A stretch of 7,294 bases of DNA. Source: a bacterium (GTDB lineage: Bacteria; Chloroflexota; Chloroflexia; Thermomicrobiales; UBA6265). Within the stretch, counting starts at the first letter, position 1. Every line of letters starts with the position of its first letter. Positions 1 to 5,940 of the stretch are shown piece by piece. Location: the NCBI GenBank assembly GCA_029977305.1, contig JAPOLF010000103.1:1-7294 (forward strand), written 5' to 3'. Made by a program: the position numbers and the translations under genes. The notes below the pieces were generated by a model. That model did no database searches. It was not told the DNA's origin and worked only from the letters and a program-made list of their open reading frames with translations.

Positions 1-2
1 AG

Positions 3-254
3 TTCGCCGAGGAGATCGGCAAGTACACCGACGGCGATGTCGTCGCCGGGTTCATGCAGTACCTGTTCATCCCGGTCGCGGTGAACGATGCCGATGCCGC
101 CACACTGATGCAGATCCCGGGGGTCAGCGCCGAGGAAGCCGATGCCCTCATCGCCGCCCGCCCCTTCGCCGACAACGCCGCATTCCTGACGGCACTCGCC
201 GAGGTCGTCTCACCGGAACAGGCCGCGGCCGCCGAAGCCTATCTCGCCAAGTAA
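3..254 (+). CDS. C-terminal fragment of a protein with a helix-hairpin-helix-like end (5' truncated)
   Basis: The reading frame is open from the left edge to a TAA stop at 252-254, giving 84 residues. The gene therefore starts outside the window. An ATG at 54 lies inside the frame, but the codons before it (FAEEIGKYTDGDVVAGF) look like ordinary coding sequence and no ribosome site precedes it, so it is probably internal. The segment IPGVSAEEADALIAARPF followed by a short helix has the spacing of a ComEA-type helix-hairpin-helix (LPGI..xxAxxIIxxR). In other proteins that unit binds DNA non-specifically or acts as a packing module. The acidic, alanine-rich tail after it has no membrane segment. 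The next gene starts 40 bases downstream on the same strand and may be co-transcribed. The function of the whole protein cannot be given from this tail, and the motif match was made by eye. Confidence 0.7.
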   Translation, partial: FAEEIGKYTDGDVVAGFMQYLFIPVAVNDADAATLMQIPGVSAEEADALIAARPFADNAAFLTALAEVVSPEQAAAAEAYLAK

Positions 255-280
255 CGTCGTCGTCATCGATCGCTGAGGGA

Positions 281-286
281 AAGGAG
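281..286 (+). promoter_or_regulatory. ribosome binding site AAGGAG
   Basis: AAGGAG sits 8 bases before the ATG at 295. It is a near-perfect Shine-Dalgarno sequence and fixes that start. Confidence 0.8.
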
Positions 287-294
287 TTGTCATC

Positions 295-759
295 ATGAGC
301 GCCACGGACGCCCTTCGCAAACTCGGAACGTTCCTCTTCTGGCTGGCCATCGCGATCTTCGCCGGCACCATCGTCGAGCTCGCAGCCACCAAGCATTGGC
401 AGGAGCCCGTGCAACTGATCCCATTCGCCGCGTGCGCCATTGGCCTGATTGCGCTCGTCATCGCGTACCTCCGCCCGACCCGCGCCAGCCAACTCGCCCT
501 GCGCGGCGTGATGGCCGCGGTGACCGTGGTGAGCCTGATCGGCGTCTGGGAGCACCTCGAGGGCAACGCGGGCTTTGTCCGCGAGATGCACCCGAAGGCA
601 ACCGGTCTCGATCTCTGGATCCCGGTCCTCACCGGCCGCGCCCCGATCGGTGCCTCCGGCATCCTCGCGATCGGTGCGCTGCTCGCCCTCGCCTCGACGT
701 GGACGCTGGTCGTGGTGACCCCTGACCGCGCCAAGAAGTTGGAGTTGGCCACGGCCTGA
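295..759 (+). CDS. small four-helix membrane protein, function unknown
   Basis: This gene encodes 154 residues. Four hydrophobic segments are visible at about residues 11-31, 41-59, 68-85 and 120-141. A longer polar stretch (residues 86-115, including EHLEGN, several Lys/Arg and LDLW) lies between helices 3 and 4. There is no cleavable signal peptide pattern; helix 1 follows a short basic N-terminus (LRKLG), as in an integral inner-membrane protein. The C-terminus (PDRAKKLELATA) is charged and probably cytoplasmic. No enzyme motif, metal site or known family signature was recognised. The ATG is well supported by AAGGAG at 281-286. It lies 40 bases after the preceding stop and is followed by 183 bases without a gene before the next small four-helix protein, with which it might share a membrane role. 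That link is inference only. Confidence 0.85.
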   Translation: MSATDALRKLGTFLFWLAIAIFAGTIVELAATKHWQEPVQLIPFAACAIGLIALVIAYLRPTRASQLALRGVMAAVTVVSLIGVWEHLEGNAGFVREMHPKATGLDLWIPVLTGRAPIGASGILAIGALLALASTWTLVVVTPDRAKKLELATA

Positions 760-800
760 TCCCTCGCGGGACGGTTGATCCCTCCGCCTTCGATGACCGC

Positions 801-859
801 CACCCATCGGCCCGCTGATTCACCGCACCCCGCGGTGGAACTTCTCGGGCCGATGGGTG
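801..859. repeat. nested inverted repeat: 14-bp perfect outer stem, 6-bp inner stem
   Basis: CACCCATCGGCCCG at 801-814 is the exact reverse complement of 846-859. Inside it, CACCGC (821-826) pairs with GCGGTG (832-837) around a 5-base loop. The outer and inner stems are separated by 6- and 8-base unpaired sides. The structure lies in the 183-base gap between two rightward genes, 42 bases after one stop and 83 bases before the next start. No T-run follows 859, so it is not a textbook intrinsic terminator on the + strand. It could act as a U-less terminator or transcript end-protector for the upstream gene, as a structured leader for the gene at 943, or as a protein-binding site. Confidence 0.7.
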
Positions 860-931
860 TGTCCGTCCCCGGTTCCTTGACGCGCGGTCCGCGCCAACCC
901 GACACTGCTCGCACCTCAACCGCTCCGCCAC

Positions 932-936
932 GGAGG
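932..936 (+). promoter_or_regulatory. ribosome binding site GGAGG that selects a GTG start
   Basis: GGAGG ends 6 bases before the GTG at 943. It is the only strong Shine-Dalgarno sequence near the start of this frame, and decides for the GTG against the upstream TTG at 775. Confidence 0.75.
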
Positions 937-942
937 CCGCGC

Positions 943-1341
943 GTGTCCACCTATCCCGCTGATCCCGGATTCCCGCGGCGTCGCGCGATCCTCCTGATCG
1001 ATGGCGTGATCGTGGCCGCCGCCGGACTCGCCATGATCATCTTCCAGCGCCCCCTCGCCGCAGCGATGGGTTGGCCGTCCGCGGGCACCTTGGTGCCGCT
1101 CGGGGTTGCCTTCCTGATCTGGGGTGGCGCACTCGCCGCATGGGCTCGCACCAGCCGGCCCACCCGGGGCTTCACCCTCGCGGTGGCCGTGGTCAACAAC
1201 CTCTGGTTCGATGCGACGATCATCCTCATCGCGCTGCTGCGGCCGCCGCTCACCGGCATTGGGTGGGTGGTCGTGCTCGGTTCGGCGATCGTCGCGATGA
1301 TCTTCTCGGTGCTTCAGGTGATGTCCACCCGCCGCACCTAG
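943..1341 (+). CDS. small four-helix membrane protein, function unknown (GTG start)
   Basis: Starting at GTG 943 the protein is 132 residues long. After a short basic N-terminus (PRRRAILL) come four hydrophobic segments at about residues 15-34, 49-67, 77-98 and 104-126, with very short connecting loops. This gives a compact all-membrane protein with a basic C-terminal end (STRRT). Polar residues inside helix 3 (VVNNLWFDA) are the only candidate functional side chains. No family was recognised with confidence. The GTG is chosen because of GGAGG 6 bases upstream. An in-frame TTG at 775 would add 56 residues of low-complexity Pro/Arg/Thr sequence across an inverted repeat. The TAG stop at 1339-1341 overlaps the stop of the convergent hydrolase gene in a shared CTAG, so no space is left for a terminator between them. 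Confidence 0.75.
   Translation: MSTYPADPGFPRRRAILLIDGVIVAAAGLAMIIFQRPLAAAMGWPSAGTLVPLGVAFLIWGGALAAWARTSRPTRGFTLAVAVVNNLWFDATIILIALLRPPLTGIGWVVVLGSAIVAMIFSVLQVMSTRRT
1338..1341. other. shared CTAG: overlapping stop codons of convergent genes
   Basis: The palindrome CTAG supplies TAG to the rightward membrane-protein gene (1339-1341) and, read on the other strand, TAG to the leftward hydrolase gene (1340-1338). Both genes therefore end within four bases of each other with no intergenic spacer. Confidence 0.9.
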
Positions 1342-2204
1342 CCGCGGCCCGGCACCTCGGTCAGGAAGGTGAGCACCGCATCCGCTATCTCGGCTCGAGA
1401 CGCATCGGGCAAGGGGAGCGGGGGAGTGGTCTCGATCATCAGCAGCCGCGCCTGCGGCAGCGATGCGGCCAGCCGTCTCGCCACCAAGTGATCGGTCTCC
1501 ACCGCATTGGTGCCCGAGATGACCAGCGCCGGCATCGCCAATGCCGCGATCGCCTCCGGTGCCGGCTCATGGCCCTCTGCGCCGGCGAGCACCGCGGCCA
1601 ACGCCGGGGCGTTCCGCTTCACCGCACCGCGCGACGCCCGATCAAGCGTCTCCTCCCAACCCGGACCGCGCCTCGCCTCCATCACGATCATCACGGCACG
1701 ATCATTCAGGCCCTTGCCGGCCGCAGTCGCTGCGGATGAAAGCCGCTCCCGCGCGGTGTGCCACGCCCAGCGCGAGCGCGCATCGTCATCACTCGCGAGC
1801 ACCCCGGGAAGGTCGGGTTGGATCAGCACCAGCGAGCGAACCCGCTGCGGAGCCATGCGTGCGACCGCAATCGCGGTCGCGCCGCCCCACCCCTCGGCGA
1901 TCACATCCGCCGCCGCGACGCCCGCGTTGTCGAGCACCGCCAACACATCGCCGGCGAGTTCCGTGGGCGGGTAGGGGCGACTGCTCAGCGCCGCGCTCGC
2001 CCCGTGCCCACGCGCATCGATGAGGATCACCCGCGCCCCGGCGGCTCGCACCGCGTCGGCGAGTGGCCGCAGGCTCGAGCGATCCGCGAGCAGGTCGTGC
2101 AGGAAGATCGCGGCCGACGCGCCGGGATCGCCCACATCCTCATACGTGAGACGCGTCGTGCCTCGCACCGCGAAGCGCGTGATGCCGGCACCGGGCACAC
2201 TCAT
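1338..2204 (-). CDS. alpha/beta-hydrolase-fold protein lacking the catalytic triad
   Basis: The 288-residue protein has the usual landmarks of the alpha/beta-hydrolase fold: the early strand IFLHDLLA (residues 33-40, where HG is usual and HD is found), the strand-and-turn LIDARGHGAS (61-70), the strand into the nucleophile elbow (100-108), and the late strand PALVISGTNA (225-234). The catalytic positions are not preserved. The elbow, normally G-x-S-x-G, reads A-E-G-W-G-G (103-108), so the nucleophile position is Gly105. The acid position after the late strand (G-x-x-D) is Gly-Thr-Asn-Ala, and the place of the catalytic His (usually GAGH) is TTPP, giving Pro262. I checked the elbow codons GAG GGG TGG GGC GGC directly. 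Known triad-less members of the fold serve as receptors, regulators or scaffolds, so hydrolysis is unlikely here. Start and preceding gene share ATGA, so translation is probably coupled. It is the last gene of the aroA unit, and its stop overlaps that of the convergent gene. Confidence 0.85.
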   Translation of the reverse strand: MSVPGAGITRFAVRGTTRLTYEDVGDPGASAAIFLHDLLADRSSLRPLADAVRAAGARVILIDARGHGASAALSSRPYPPTELAGDVLAVLDNAGVAAADVIAEGWGGATAIAVARMAPQRVRSLVLIQPDLPGVLASDDDARSRWAWHTARERLSSAATAAGKGLNDRAVMIVMEARRGPGWEETLDRASRGAVKRNAPALAAVLAGAEGHEPAPEAIAALAMPALVISGTNAVETDHLVARRLAASLPQARLLMIETTPPLPLPDASRAEIADAVLTFLTEVPGRG

Positions 2205-3415
2205 CGCGCCTCGCCCCCGATGCGCCGCACCAGCGCCTGCGCTGCCGCACCGGCGAGCACCCCGATCATCACCGCCTCGGCCAGCACCACCGGCAGCAGG
2301 TACCGCGCGAAGTCCGCCCGGTACCCTGCAACCACCAACACCACCTGCCCGAGCACCACCACCGCCGCGAGGGCCGTCGGCGACCCCACGCCTCGCCGCA
2401 CCACCAACCCGAGCAGCACCACTGCTCCGATCGCCGCAAACAGGAGATCCGCCCCGCCGATCAACGGGTTCACCCTGCCGAGCACGGTGCTGTCGTCGCC
2501 GAGCCAGTAGACGATCCTGCCCACGGCGTCGACCGGGCCATCGACGCGGAGATCAGCCCAGATGGTTCCTTGGTTTGCCATTTCCTTGGCACGAAACTGG
2601 AACAGCGTCATGGTCCGAGCGATCGGGTGCGGCCAGAGATAGGGCGCGCTCGCGACGAACACCGCGAACGCGACCACCGGCAGCGGCACCAACCGCACGC
2701 CCACCGCCCGATCTCGCGGCTCGCCGCGTCCCCATTTAGCCCAGATCAGCAGCAGGATGCCGTAGAAGCTCAACCCCAGCGCGAGCAGCAGCGGGCTCAG
2801 CTTCGCGGACCCCCCGAGGCCGCACAGCACCCCGAGCAGGATCGCACGTCCCCAGGTCGGCTTCGCCGCTAGCGCCATCGCGGCCAGCGCCGCCCACGCC
2901 ACGCAGAGGGTCACCAAGGCATCAGAGCCTGCCAGACTCCCCAGGTAGATCGCGAGCGGATGCGCCGCCAGGAAGACGCCTGCCACCAGCCCCCCGAGCG
3001 GGTGGGTGATCATTCCGGCGATCAGCGCCGCACTCGCCGCGATCAGCGCCCCGATCAACGCATTGGTCCGCCGCGCCGCGGTCAGATCGGCCGGATCGGG
3101 CACGGCACCACGCGCCTCATTCCACGCCAGATCGTGGTGAAAGTCGTAGAACGCATTCGTCTCGGTGTCCCGCCCTTGCAGCACCAACCCGAGTCCGGTC
3201 ACATAGGACCCGAGTGGCGGCTGGCCCCACATCAACTCGCGGTCGCTCCAGTAGCTCGAGCGTGGATCACGCAGCTCCCGGAGGAAGGCGGCACGATGGA
3301 TCCAGCGCGCCTCGTCCCGGTGGAATTCGGTGGTCGGCACCGCCCGCAGGTAGGAGAGGAACGCCACCACGAACACCACCGCGGCGACCGCGAGCGGCCA
3401 GCCCATCCGGCGCAT
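2201..3415 (-). CDS. ArnT/PMT-like GT-C family membrane glycosyltransferase
   Basis: The 404-residue polytopic protein has about ten hydrophobic segments (roughly 6-24, 118-137, 142-157, 164-183, 190-202, 206-228, 242-262, 322-340, 345-364 and 372-394). The first large outside loop, just after helix 1, carries FHRDEARW with Asp34-Glu35. This is the acidic position that in protein-mannosyltransferase and ArnT-type enzymes coordinates the polyprenyl-phosphate sugar donor or acts in catalysis. Further family-like patterns are QPPLGSY (65-71), AHPLA (151-155), GSDALVTL (163-170) and RYLLPVVLAE (371-380). The expected role is sugar transfer from a lipid carrier to an acceptor on the outer face of the membrane; sugar and acceptor are unknown. 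It is shorter than ArnT itself and seems to lack the C-terminal periplasmic domain. The ATG at 3415 is preferred because it forms TGATG with the aroA stop; the frame also extends to 3472, but that would overlap aroA by 58 bases. Confidence 0.85.
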   Translation of the reverse strand: MRRMGWPLAVAAVVFVVAFLSYLRAVPTTEFHRDEARWIHRAAFLRELRDPRSSYWSDRELMWGQPPLGSYVTGLGLVLQGRDTETNAFYDFHHDLAWNEARGAVPDPADLTAARRTNALIGALIAASAALIAGMITHPLGGLVAGVFLAAHPLAIYLGSLAGSDALVTLCVAWAALAAMALAAKPTWGRAILLGVLCGLGGSAKLSPLLLALGLSFYGILLLIWAKWGRGEPRDRAVGVRLVPLPVVAFAVFVASAPYLWPHPIARTMTLFQFRAKEMANQGTIWADLRVDGPVDAVGRIVYWLGDDSTVLGRVNPLIGGADLLFAAIGAVVLLGLVVRRGVGSPTALAAVVVLGQVVLVVAGYRADFARYLLPVVLAEAVMIGVLAGAAAQALVRRIGGEAR

Positions 3416-4731
3416 CAGCGGACGACCATATCCAACCGGTCGAAGAAATCGGGGAAGGTCTTCGCGACGCATTTCGGTTCGAGCAGACGCACCCCCGGTG
3501 CCCGCAACGCGGTGACCGAGAAGCTCATCGCCATCCGGTGGTCATCGTAGGTGTGGATGTCCGCCGGGACGATCGGCCGCGGATGCACCGTCACGCCGTC
3601 GTGGAACTCGTCCACTTGCTGCCCGAGCCGCCGCAGCTCGGTCGCGATCGCCGCCACCCGGTCCGTTTCCTTGAGTCGTGCATGGGCAACCCCGCGGATC
3701 GTCGTGGGGCCGTCGGCGAAGGGGGTGATCGCCGCCAACGTCTGCGCCGTGTCCGAGATCGGGCCGAGATCGAGATCCACGCCGCGCAGTTTCCCGCCTT
3801 CGGGCCCGCGCACCTCAACGTACTCCTCGGTCTCGATCACGGTGCAGCCCATCGCCTGCAGCACGTCGATGAAGCGCAGGTCGCCCTGCGTCGAGCCCTT
3901 GCCGAGCCCGTCCACGCGCACCCTGCCCCCCGTCGCCGCCGCCATCGCGAAGAAGTAGCTGGCGTTGGAGGCATCGGGCTCAATGCGGTAGTCACGCCCG
4001 GTGTAGCGCTGCCCCGGACGCACCGAGAGCACCTGCCAATCGACCTCGTCCAACTCCGCCTCAGCGCCGAAGGCGGCCATCACCGCCGCGGTCATCGGTA
4101 GGTACGGCTTGGAGACGAGATCGCCCTCGACCTCGACCGTGATCCCCTGCGCCGCACACGGCCCAGCCAGCAGCAGCGCCGTGAAGTACTGGCTCGATTG
4201 ATCGCCCGCCATCCGGCAGCGCCCACCCGGCAGGCCGTTGGCATTCACCACCACTGGCGGGAATCCCGCCTCGAGTTCCCCGCGCACGTCCGCGCCGAGA
4301 TCGTTCAGCGCCTGCAGAAGGGGGCCGATCGGCCGCTGCCGCATGCGCGGGATGCCATCGATCCGATACCGCCCATGACCGAGCGGCAGGGCCGCAGTGA
4401 GGAAGCGCATCGCTGTTCCGGCGTTGCCGACGAAGAGGTCGGCCTCGGTCGCCGGGAAGGTGCCTCCACCGCCGCGGACGTGGAACGCCTCACCCGCAAC
4501 ATCGGTCTCCACCGCGATGCCGAGCGCATTCAGCGCCGCCGCCATGTAGCGGGTGTCGTCGCTGTGGAGGGCGCCGGTGAGGTGACTTTCGCCGTGGGCC
4601 AGCGCCGCGACCAGCAGGGCCCGGTTCGTGATCGACTTGGAGCCGGGCACGCGCACCGTGGCATCGATCGGCCGGGTGGCCTGCCGCGGGGCGATCACGT
4701 CGGGATAGGTGTGGGCGGCCGCGTCGGTCAT
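3415..4731 (-). CDS. aroA: 3-phosphoshikimate 1-carboxyvinyltransferase (EPSP synthase)
   Basis: The enzyme joins shikimate-3-phosphate and phosphoenolpyruvate to form EPSP in the shikimate pathway, in the cytoplasm. The 438-residue length is normal. All main motifs are present: PGSKSITNRAL (29-39, with Lys32, Ser33 and Arg37 for substrate binding), GNAGTAMRF (102-110, the PEP-site loop), RQRPIG (131-136), DQSSQY (177-182, shikimate phosphate contacts), ISDTAQTLA (325-333, catalytic Asp327), RLKETDR (352-358, Glu355), YDDHRMAM (395-402) and KCVAKTFPDFF (420-430, Lys424). Gly105 corresponds to E. coli Gly96, which points to a class I, glyphosate-sensitive type. Phe110 stands where E. coli has Pro101. 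The ATG at 4731 has GGAGGA (4748-4743) upstream and gives a standard N-terminus. The frame remains open to 5214, but that extension is Arg/Gly-rich and crosses the divergent gene, so it is not coding. It is the first gene of a three-gene unit, with its stop overlapping the next start. Confidence 0.97.
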   Translation of the reverse strand: MTDAAAHTYPDVIAPRQATRPIDATVRVPGSKSITNRALLVAALAHGESHLTGALHSDDTRYMAAALNALGIAVETDVAGEAFHVRGGGGTFPATEADLFVGNAGTAMRFLTAALPLGHGRYRIDGIPRMRQRPIGPLLQALNDLGADVRGELEAGFPPVVVNANGLPGGRCRMAGDQSSQYFTALLLAGPCAAQGITVEVEGDLVSKPYLPMTAAVMAAFGAEAELDEVDWQVLSVRPGQRYTGRDYRIEPDASNASYFFAMAAATGGRVRVDGLGKGSTQGDLRFIDVLQAMGCTVIETEEYVEVRGPEGGKLRGVDLDLGPISDTAQTLAAITPFADGPTTIRGVAHARLKETDRVAAIATELRRLGQQVDEFHDGVTVHPRPIVPADIHTYDDHRMAMSFSVTALRAPGVRLLEPKCVAKTFPDFFDRLDMVVR

Positions 4732-4742
4732 CGCGTGGGGCT

Positions 4743-4748
4743 TCCTCC
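4743..4748 (-). promoter_or_regulatory. ribosome binding site GGAGGA of aroA
   Basis: On the minus strand GGAGGA lies 11 bases before the ATG at 4731. The spacing is slightly long, but this is the best Shine-Dalgarno sequence in the region and supports the standard-length aroA start. Confidence 0.6.
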
Positions 4749-4754
4749 GATGGC

Positions 4755-4813
4755 GTGGTGCTGGCTCGATCTCCCCGCGGACGGGGCGTCCGGTCCTAGG
4801 GTACCAGCACCAC
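4755..4813. repeat. 10-bp inverted repeat enclosing a small hairpin, aroA leader
   Basis: GTGGTGCTGG (4755-4764) is the exact reverse complement of CCAGCACCAC (4804-4813), with 39 bases between. Inside, CGGAC (4778-4782) pairs with GTCCG (4788-4792) around GGGGC. In the leftward transcript the whole structure would sit just upstream of the aroA ribosome site, 6 bases from it. It could be a structured leader affecting aroA translation or an operator in the divergent region. No known riboswitch consensus was recognised. Confidence 0.45.
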
Positions 4814-4880
4814 CCCGCAGCCCGACGCGCCCAACCGTCCCGAAACCACCCCTTTCCGCCAAATCCCGGACCGTCCCCGC

Positions 4881-4886
4881 TATACT
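4881..4886 (+). promoter_or_regulatory. possible -10 box TATACT of the gene at 4942
   Basis: TATACT differs from TATAAT at one base and is notable in so GC-rich a region. No good -35 hexamer lies 16-18 bases upstream and there is no TG extension, so this is only a candidate. Transcription would begin near 4893, giving a leader of about 50 bases. Confidence 0.35.
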
Positions 4887-4899
4887 CGTGAGCGGTGAC

Positions 4900-4915
4900 G
4901 GAGCGTTCGCGCTCC
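4900..4915 (+). other. leader hairpin with TTCG loop
   Basis: GGAGCG (4900-4905) and CGCTCC (4910-4915) form a perfect 6-bp stem closed by a TTCG tetraloop. It lies between the candidate -10 box and the ATG at 4942, so it would be near the 5' end of that transcript. The loop is closed by G-C rather than the extra-stable C-G. Confidence 0.5.
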
Positions 4916-4941
4916 ACGCAGACCTCCCCGGGGACCCATCC

Positions 4942-5919
4942 ATGGAACCACGACCGCCACGTCCACGCGGCGCCTATCTCGGTCAGGTGCCCACCACCGG
5001 AACCCCAATCGACCCCTCCACCGCCAACGTGCCGTACCAGCAGGCGGTGAGGCAGGGCCAACCGGTCGCGGTGCCGCTCGCGGGGGAGCCGCTGCTGCCG
5101 CGTCAGCAGCGTGCCAAGCAGCGCATCTGGCGCGTGGTCCTCTCCTTCGTCGTCGGGCTCGCGCTGCTGGCCGGAGCGGCCTACCTGCTGAAAGACTTTC
5201 TCTTCCCGGCGCAAACGTCACAGACCGCGCAGATGCCCGCGGCGACGGTGATCGCAGCGACCAGCATCCCGGTCAATGGGCCGACTCCCCCGGCCGGCGG
5301 TGACAACCTCCTCGCGACAGCCGTGCCCACCGCGACCTTCACCCCCGCCGCGACCACCCCGCCTGAGCCCACCCCGACCACCAACGCCCCAGAGCAACCC
5401 GCTGCCGATCCCGCGACCATGTCGATGATCGATCTGCTCCCGACCGACGCGATGATGCCTGCGGGATTGCTCGAGACCGCCACCGGTGAGCGATCGCTCG
5501 GCGATGTCATCGGCGCCCTCGGTGGCACCCCTGAGGTGGAGACTTACCTGCGCGATTGGGGCTGGGAGGGGAATGCCTTCCGCGACTTCTTCACCGAGCA
5601 GGGAACCACCACGCCGAATGGCACCTATGTCGTCAATGTGAGCGTCCACCGGTTCATGGACGACGACTCGGCCGACAACGCCCTGATCTTCTTCTCGGAC
5701 TACTTCCTGAGCCTGAACGCGATGGAAGAGGTCACGGGAGACATCGTGGGAGACGGATCCCGCCTCTTCATCGGCGCGCCCGATGGCGAACCGCAAGCGG
5801 TGATGTACGTGCGCAAGGGCAACGTCATGTACCGCATCGGCTCCAATGCGACGGTCGATTCCGTCGGCACGCCGGCAGTTGATGTCGCGGCGGTCGCCCA
5901 AGCGATCGCGGCCCGCTAG
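4942..5919 (+). CDS. single-pass membrane protein with Pro/Thr linker and extracytoplasmic domain, function unknown
   Basis: From ATG 4942 the protein has 325 residues in four parts. Residues 1-61 form a Pro/Arg/Gln-rich cytoplasmic region ending in basic residues (PRQQRAKQR). Residues 63-83 are one transmembrane helix. Residues about 90-160 are a Pro/Thr/Ala-rich, low-complexity linker typical of exported bacterial stalks. Residues 163-325 are a folded domain starting LLPTDAMMPAGL, with a Trp-rich turn YLRDWGWEGNAFRDFF (202-217), strands such as TYVVNVSVHRF (228-238) and VMYVRKGNVMYRIG (287-300), and an alanine-rich last helix. The positive-inside rule puts the N-terminus in the cytoplasm and the domain outside. 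Domains of this general shape seem familiar from Chloroflexota hypothetical proteins, but I cannot name the family. The start has only a weak ribosome site; an in-frame GTG at 4888 is an alternative adding 18 residues. The two-helix protein at 5941 follows after 21 bases, probably co-transcribed. Confidence 0.8.
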   Translation: MEPRPPRPRGAYLGQVPTTGTPIDPSTANVPYQQAVRQGQPVAVPLAGEPLLPRQQRAKQRIWRVVLSFVVGLALLAGAAYLLKDFLFPAQTSQTAQMPAATVIAATSIPVNGPTPPAGGDNLLATAVPTATFTPAATTPPEPTPTTNAPEQPAADPATMSMIDLLPTDAMMPAGLLETATGERSLGDVIGALGGTPEVETYLRDWGWEGNAFRDFFTEQGTTTPNGTYVVNVSVHRFMDDDSADNALIFFSDYFLSLNAMEEVTGDIVGDGSRLFIGAPDGEPQAVMYVRKGNVMYRIGSNATVDSVGTPAVDVAAVAQAIAAR

Positions 5920-5927
5920 TCCACGAG

Positions 5928-5934
5928 AGAGGAG
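5928..5934 (+). promoter_or_regulatory. ribosome binding site AGAGGAG
   Basis: AGAGGAG ends 6 bases before the ATG at 5941 and supports translation of the very short gene that follows. Confidence 0.75.
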
Positions 5935-5940
5935 TCCGCC

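Larger units (their letters stand above)
760..942 (+). other. 183-base intergenic region with secondary structure
   Basis: Besides the nested repeat at 801-859, this gap holds a 9-bp direct repeat TGATCCCTC (757-765 and 776-784, the first copy containing the stop codon of the upstream gene). It also has a small perfect hairpin GCGCGG-T-CCGCGC at 882-894. No convincing -35/-10 pair was found. The frame of the downstream gene stays open back to a TTG at 775, but the peptide it would encode is a Pro/Arg/Thr-rich stretch unlike the protein body, so it is treated as leader. Confidence 0.5.

Noticed and set aside
815..880. The GCGGTGGAAC region considered as part of a T-box leader or tRNA.
   Set aside because: The T-box core consensus (GGTGGNACCGCG) is not present in the right order, and no cloverleaf can be drawn.
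775..942. Upstream TTG start giving a 56-residue N-terminal extension to the membrane protein at 943.
   Set aside because: The peptide is low-complexity Pro/Arg/Thr, spans the inverted repeat at 801-859, and a GTG with GGAGG 6 bases upstream fits better.
2960..4101. Long + strand open frames across the glycosyltransferase and aroA.
   Set aside because: Their translations are His/Arg/Pro-rich and lack ribosome sites. The opposite strand encodes clear protein families throughout.
4790..4815. Possible minus-strand aroA promoter with -10 TACCCT (near TACCCTAGG).
   Set aside because: No -35 hexamer lies at an acceptable distance; the nearest TTGGGC is 22 bases away.
4732..5214. The aroA frame stays open far upstream of its ATG, suggesting a 599-residue protein with an N-terminal extension.
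   Set aside because: The extension is Arg/Gly-rich without family resemblance, runs antisense through the well-composed gene at 4942, and the ATG at 4731 with GGAGGA upstream gives a normal EPSP synthase.
1546..5909. The octamer GCGATCGC occurs three times (1546-1553, 3644-3651, 5902-5909), recalling the cyanobacterial HIP1 repeat.
   Set aside because: All three lie in coding sequence of a very GC-rich window, where GCG/GCC and ATC codons readily generate it. Nothing else points to a cyanobacterium.
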